Shown here: in pieces, positions 60,360 to 64,000 of the stretch
Layout: every line of letters begins with the position of its first letter
Position numbering within the stretch: position 1 is the stretch's first letter
Assembly (NCBI GenBank): GCA_965214115.1
Contig: CBDCAU010000007.1
Span: 124,001 to 188,000 of the forward strand
DNA length: 64,000 bases
DNA from: Owenweeksia sp965214115
GTDB taxonomy: Bacteria > Bacteroidota > Bacteroidia > Flavobacteriales > Schleiferiaceae
Reading direction: 5' to 3'
Program-made: the position numbers and the translations under genes
Notes under the pieces: generated by a model
Seen by the model: the letters and a program-made list of their open reading frames with translations, nothing else
Databases searched by the model: none
Told to the model about the DNA's origin: nothing

Positions 60360-62297
60360 ATGCTAAAAAAATTCATTCACAACCATTCGGAACGCTATAT
60401 CGCGCGTTGGGTCATTCTTGTTTTCGACCTTTTTATGGTGGCCGTGGCCTACGCGCTGGCGGTTTTTATGCGTTTCAATTTTGATTTGGAAGTGATGCAA
60501 AACAGCCACGCCTTGGAGCGGGTCGGTGTCGTTTTGTTTTTCTATGCCATTGGTTTTCTGATGTTTAGGTCGTACGCTGGCATTGTGCGCCATACCAATC
60601 TGCGGGATGCGGAAACGATTTCCAAGGGCGCCGGCTTCGCCGTTTTGATTTTGATGGCACTGACTTTGGTTCCCACCGGCCTGCGCTCGAATGACTCCTT
60701 TATATATGTCCCCCGTTCCATCCTCCTCATCCATTTTTTCGCTACGCTTTTTGCTCTGGTCGGTTTCCGGATTTTGGTCAAATACACGTTTGCAACTTTC
60801 ATCCAAAGAAAAAAAATAGATCGAAAAAGGGTGCTCATTTTTGGGGCGGGCACTTCGGGGATTACCACTATGAACACCTTACAGCAAGATCAGTCGGCTG
60901 GTTATCAGGTGGTTGGATTTATTGATGACAATCCCACTAAAACCGGAAAGGTGCTGGGGGGTGTGATGGTGTACCCGCAACGGAAGGTATTCGAGAATGC
61001 GTTTTTTGAAAAACACCAACCCACCGAGTTGGTCATTTCCATCCAAAAAAACCTGAAGCCCAGCCGCAAAAAAGACATTGTGGAAAAGGCGCTGGAGTTT
61101 GGTTTGAAAGTGAAAATCGTTCCGCCCTTTGAAAATTGGATCCACGGCGAGCTGAGCACCAAACAAATCAAGCCGGTGCGCATCGAGGACTTGCTGGAAC
61201 GCGATCCCATCCATTTGGACAATGTGAATATTTCGCGCGAAATCAAGGGTAAAATCGTGCTGGTTTCGGGCGCGGCCGGTTCCATCGGTTCTGAAATTTC
61301 TCGGCAGTTAATGCACTACTCGCCCAAGCAAATTATTCTTATAGATCAGGCAGAATCAGCACTTTACAATCTTGAGAACGAAATCAAACTGCACCATCCC
61401 AACCAGTTGGATCGCGTAAAATTCGTGATTGGCGACGTGGCCAATGAAGCGCGGATGCGGCGAGTTTTCGATGTGTTTCATCCCGAAGTGGTCTATCACG
61501 CGGCGGCTTATAAACACGTCCCGCTAATGGAAGGAAATCCTTACGAAGCAGTTTCTGTAAATGTTTTAGGCACCAAAATTTTGGCGGATTTGGCGGCTGA
61601 ATACCGTGCAGACAAATTCGTGATGGTGTCCACTGACAAAGCCGTAAATCCCACCAACGTGATGGGGGCCACCAAGCGCTGCGCCGAGATTTACACCCAA
61701 GCCATTGGCAAAAAACGCGGCGTTTCCACCCAATTTGTTATTACAAGATTTGGTAACGTGTTGGGTTCCAACGGTTCAGTAATCCCGCTATTTAAAAAGC
61801 AAATCGAGCAGGGCGGCCCTATAACATTGACCGACAAGCGCATCACGCGCTATTTTATGACCATTCCCGAAGCCTGCAATTTGGTGTTGGAAGCCGGCGC
61901 GATGGCCAACGGTGGCGAGGTATTCGTTTTCGATATGGGCGAGTCCGTAAAAATCCACGACTTGGCCAAGAAGATGATAAAACTGTCTGGCCTTGAGGTA
62001 AATAGGGATATTGAGATTGTAGAAGTTGGCTTGCGCCCGGGTGAAAAATTGTATGAAGAATTGCTGGCCGTGGACGAAAACACCAAGCCGACGCATCACA
62101 AAAAAATTATGATAGCTGACATCGAAAGTCTCTCGTTTTCAGAGATTTCCACTGCGCTTTTGGATTTGCGACTGGCCTTGGAAAAAAATGATAATCTTGA
62201 GCTGGTGCGTTCGCTTAAGCAAATCGTCCCCGAATTTATCAGCAACAACTCTATCTTCGCCAGCCTCGACATCAAGAAAGTGGTGGTGAATGAATAA
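60360..62297 (+). CDS. membrane-bound UDP-GlcNAc 4,6-dehydratase (PglF/WbpM/CapD type)
   Basis: 645 residues. Four membrane helices (~18-140) precede a CoA-binding-like domain (GAGTSGITTMNTLQQDQ) and a C-terminal SDR dehydratase: GAAGSIGSEISRQLM (NAD, ~304), VYHAAAYKHVPLME and STDKAVNPTNVMGATKR, which holds the catalytic DK and the Met-Lys that replaces the usual Tyr-Lys. It converts UDP-GlcNAc to the 4-keto-6-deoxy sugar, the first step of bacillosamine or fucosamine-type sugars. It precedes the Wzi-like gene with an eight-base overlap. The ATG at 60360 follows a GTG one codon upstream. Confidence 0.94.
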   Translation: MLKKFIHNHSERYIARWVILVFDLFMVAVAYALAVFMRFNFDLEVMQNSHALERVGVVLFFYAIGFLMFRSYAGIVRHTNLRDAETISKGAGFAVLILMALTLVPTGLRSNDSFIYVPRSILLIHFFATLFALVGFRILVKYTFATFIQRKKIDRKRVLIFGAGTSGITTMNTLQQDQSAGYQVVGFIDDNPTKTGKVLGGVMVYPQRKVFENAFFEKHQPTELVISIQKNLKPSRKKDIVEKALEFGLKVKIVPPFENWIHGELSTKQIKPVRIEDLLERDPIHLDNVNISREIKGKIVLVSGAAGSIGSEISRQLMHYSPKQIILIDQAESALYNLENEIKLHHPNQLDRVKFVIGDVANEARMRRVFDVFHPEVVYHAAAYKHVPLMEGNPYEAVSVNVLGTKILADLAAEYRADKFVMVSTDKAVNPTNVMGATKRCAEIYTQAIGKKRGVSTQFVITRFGNVLGSNGSVIPLFKKQIEQGGPITLTDKRITRYFMTIPEACNLVLEAGAMANGGEVFVFDMGESVKIHDLAKKMIKLSGLEVNRDIEIVEVGLRPGEKLYEELLAVDENTKPTHHKKIMIADIESLSFSEISTALLDLRLALEKNDNLELVRSLKQIVPEFISNNSIFASLDIKKVVVNE

Positions 62298-63906
62298 GGT
62301 GTTCAACCTTTTTTTGACTCTTTTTTCCGTCAGCCTTTTCGGGCAATTCCATTATTCGCAACTCAATCAGATTTCAGAAATTCGATTTGATTTAGATTAT
62401 TACAAAACGGTGGGACACGGCACGGTGCATCCCCGCTTAAATATTCCCAATTTTGATACGGGAATTTCGATGGAAGAAATAGCAACTACTTCTTCATTGA
62501 AATTGGATAAAAAAAGCTGGCTGGGACGCAAACTTTTCAATGAACATTTGGTCGATATAAAAGGTGATGATTTTCATCTGATTTTGAACCCCGTTGTCAA
62601 TCTGCAAATCGGGTCTTCCTCTGACGCTGAAAATTTCACTTATGTGAATACACGCGGCCTTTCCATCGAAGGGCGAATCACCCAAAAGTTCAGTTTTCAA
62701 ACTTCGTATTTGGAAAGCCAAGGCCGCTTTGCGAATTATATAAATGACTTTGTAACCGCTCGCCCGCCCGCTGCTGGAGAGGGAAATGTGCCAGGCCAAG
62801 GTTTGGCGCGTCCATTTGGCGAAGGCGGTTTTGACTACGGAATGGCATCAGGGCAAATCGCTTTTGTGCCGAATAAATATTTCGCTTTTTTGCTGGGCCA
62901 AGGCCGCCATTTTTGGGGCGAGGGCCACCGTTCGATGTTTCTTTCCGATGCCAGTTTCAACTATCCGTTTCTAAAAATCGAGACCACTTTTTGGAAAATA
63001 AAGTATATCAATTTATGGAAACAATTGTATGATATTCGGCCGGAAGTGGAACGAAATGGAGTGTTCGCCAAAAAGTATGTTTCATCCCACTTTTTGAGCA
63101 TAGATTTGACCGAAAAATGGAACTTAAATTTCTTTGAATCCATCGTGTTTGGCGATACCGCTGGCAGTTCGATTGACGCGGCTTTTTTCAATCCAGTCAT
63201 TTTTTACCGTCCAGTAGAATTTTCCACCGGATTCCGTGGCGGAAACGCGCTTTTGGGCATCGGGAGTTCGTATGAGATTTTCAATCGCACCAAAGTTTAC
63301 GGGCAGTTTCTGTTGGATGAATTTATTCTGAAAGAAGTTTTTGGTGGCGATGGCGACTGGCGAAATATGCAAAGCTGGCAACTCGGTGTGAAAACCCACC
63401 AATTCTTGGGTTGGGCCAATGTTTTCGGCCGATTGGAATACAATGCCGCGCGGCCTTACACCAATGCGCACCGCAGCGCCATTACCAATTACGGTCATTT
63501 CAACCAGCCGCTGGCGCATCCGTGGGGGGCGAATTTTCAGGAAGTTTTGGCGCAGGCGATTTTCGTCAAAAATCGGTGGGAGTTTGAGGCGCGATTCCAT
63601 TTTGGGATTAGGGGTTTGGACAGCGGCGCAACTAATTGGGGGCAAGATATTTACAAATCATATCACACCCATCAAAATAATAAAGGCAACCAGATAGGGC
63701 AGGGGGTGCGCGGCCAGTATTTTTACGGAATGGCGCGCTTGGCGTGGCTGGTCAATCCGGCCTCGCGATTGAAATTGGAGGCGGGAATCCGCTACCGAAA
63801 TTTGCAAACAGATACTACCCAAAACAGCGTTTTTAACAGCGGAAATGCCACGTGGGTTTTTCTCGGTTTACGCACCGAATTTTTCAATCGTTATTATGAT
63901 TTTTAG
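62290..63906 (+). CDS. Wzi/RemB-like outer-membrane protein
   Basis: 538 residues. A signal peptide (NKVFNLFLTLFSVSLFG) is followed by a beta-barrel-rich protein with many aromatic residues (YFAFLLGQGRHFWGEGHRSM, FWKIKYINLWKQLY). It belongs to the capsule-assembly Wzi-like group, to which RemB, a Flavobacterium gliding-associated protein, is related. It probably anchors or modifies the polysaccharide at the cell surface. The gene overlaps the dehydratase by eight bases. Confidence 0.8.
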   Translation: MNKVFNLFLTLFSVSLFGQFHYSQLNQISEIRFDLDYYKTVGHGTVHPRLNIPNFDTGISMEEIATTSSLKLDKKSWLGRKLFNEHLVDIKGDDFHLILNPVVNLQIGSSSDAENFTYVNTRGLSIEGRITQKFSFQTSYLESQGRFANYINDFVTARPPAAGEGNVPGQGLARPFGEGGFDYGMASGQIAFVPNKYFAFLLGQGRHFWGEGHRSMFLSDASFNYPFLKIETTFWKIKYINLWKQLYDIRPEVERNGVFAKKYVSSHFLSIDLTEKWNLNFFESIVFGDTAGSSIDAAFFNPVIFYRPVEFSTGFRGGNALLGIGSSYEIFNRTKVYGQFLLDEFILKEVFGGDGDWRNMQSWQLGVKTHQFLGWANVFGRLEYNAARPYTNAHRSAITNYGHFNQPLAHPWGANFQEVLAQAIFVKNRWEFEARFHFGIRGLDSGATNWGQDIYKSYHTHQNNKGNQIGQGVRGQYFYGMARLAWLVNPASRLKLEAGIRYRNLQTDTTQNSVFNSGNATWVFLGLRTEFFNRYYDF

Positions 63907-63917
63907 TCATATAAAAT

Positions 63918-64000
63918 ATGTGGAAAGAGTTTAAACCGACCATCCTTTTTTTGGTCAAATTTTTCGTGGTGTATTTTGCACTTTCTGCATTGTATGGATT
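63918..64000 (+). CDS. xrtF: exosortase XrtF, N-terminal fragment (right edge)
   Basis: 27 codons are visible. WKEFKPTILFLVKFFVVYFA and the following LSALYG are the conserved first helix of XrtF, a membrane cysteine transpeptidase-like enzyme of Flavobacteriia-like bacteria. The catalytic Cys, Arg and His are outside the window, so the call rests on the N-terminus only. It starts 11 bases after the Wzi-like gene. Exosortases are commonly linked to polysaccharide loci. Confidence 0.6.
   Translation, partial: MWKEFKPTILFLVKFFVVYFALSALYG

Noticed and set aside
1..64000. tRNA, rRNA and riboswitches
   Set aside because: I scanned the intergenic stretches for cloverleaf-like arms, CCA ends and known riboswitch cores and saw none; a covariance-model search would be needed to be sure.

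Overview
The window is a piece of a Bacteroidota chromosome. Evidence: a BshA bacillithiol enzyme, YwqK/MORN-type and DUF4143 proteins, TAnnTTTG-type promoter boxes, a Wza/Wzc/Wzi polysaccharide export set and, at the right edge, the first codons of what looks like the XrtF exosortase of Flavobacteriia-like bacteria. No tRNA, rRNA or CRISPR array was seen. Many genes start with GTG or TTG and many neighbours overlap by a few bases.

Layout. (1) 1-10.5 kb holds housekeeping and hypothetical genes: the tail of a serine hydrolase, a YwqK-like repeat protein, bshA, a lipoprotein, a C1 peptidase, an alpha/beta hydrolase, a DUF1499 protein, a TPR histidine kinase, a zinc-ribbon protein, an AlbA_2 protein, a PhzF-like protein and a second lipoprotein. 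(2) 10.5-21.4 kb is an accessory and defence region: a DUF4143 ATPase behind palindromic repeats, an octanucleotide minisatellite that ends the App1-like gene, a two-gene pair (SAM methyltransferase plus membrane protein), a RhuM protein, a convergent type II restriction-modification pair, and the wreck of a type I restriction operon (hsdM fragment, rhuM, AlbA_2 gene, and two copies of an hsdR-start::AlbA_2-tail chimera). (3) 21.4-27.9 kb: mnmE, whose start lies in an octanucleotide array and whose G domain carries a repeat-derived insert; two tiny charged proteins; a membrane protein; a frameshifted M16 peptidase; and a small secreted protein.

(4) 28.0-33.1 kb is a sulfate-activation operon (SLC13 permease, cysC, cysD, cysN) with two REPIN/MITE-like elements between cysD and cysN. 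(5) 33.2-63.9 kb is one long surface-polysaccharide locus: Wza-like exporter, Wzc-like kinase, UDP-sugar dehydrogenase and epimerase, Wzx flippase, Wzy-like polymerase, four glycosyltransferases, three sulfotransferases, two ATP-grasp ligases, a GNAT enzyme, polysaccharide and PIG-L deacetylases, a HAD hydrolase, three DegT-type aminotransferases, two initiating phosphoglycosyltransferases, a PglD-like acetyltransferase, a PglF-like dehydratase and a Wzi/RemB-like outer-membrane protein.

The most interesting reading is functional: the CysC/CysD/CysN genes make PAPS, and three PAPS-type sulfotransferases lie directly downstream, with no reductive (cysH/cysI) gene in view. The two blocks together look like a self-contained pathway from sulfate uptake to a sulfated exopolysaccharide. 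Four genes carry, or appear to carry, one-base homopolymer frameshifts, three of them in the polysaccharide locus. These are either sequencing errors or phase-variable tracts.
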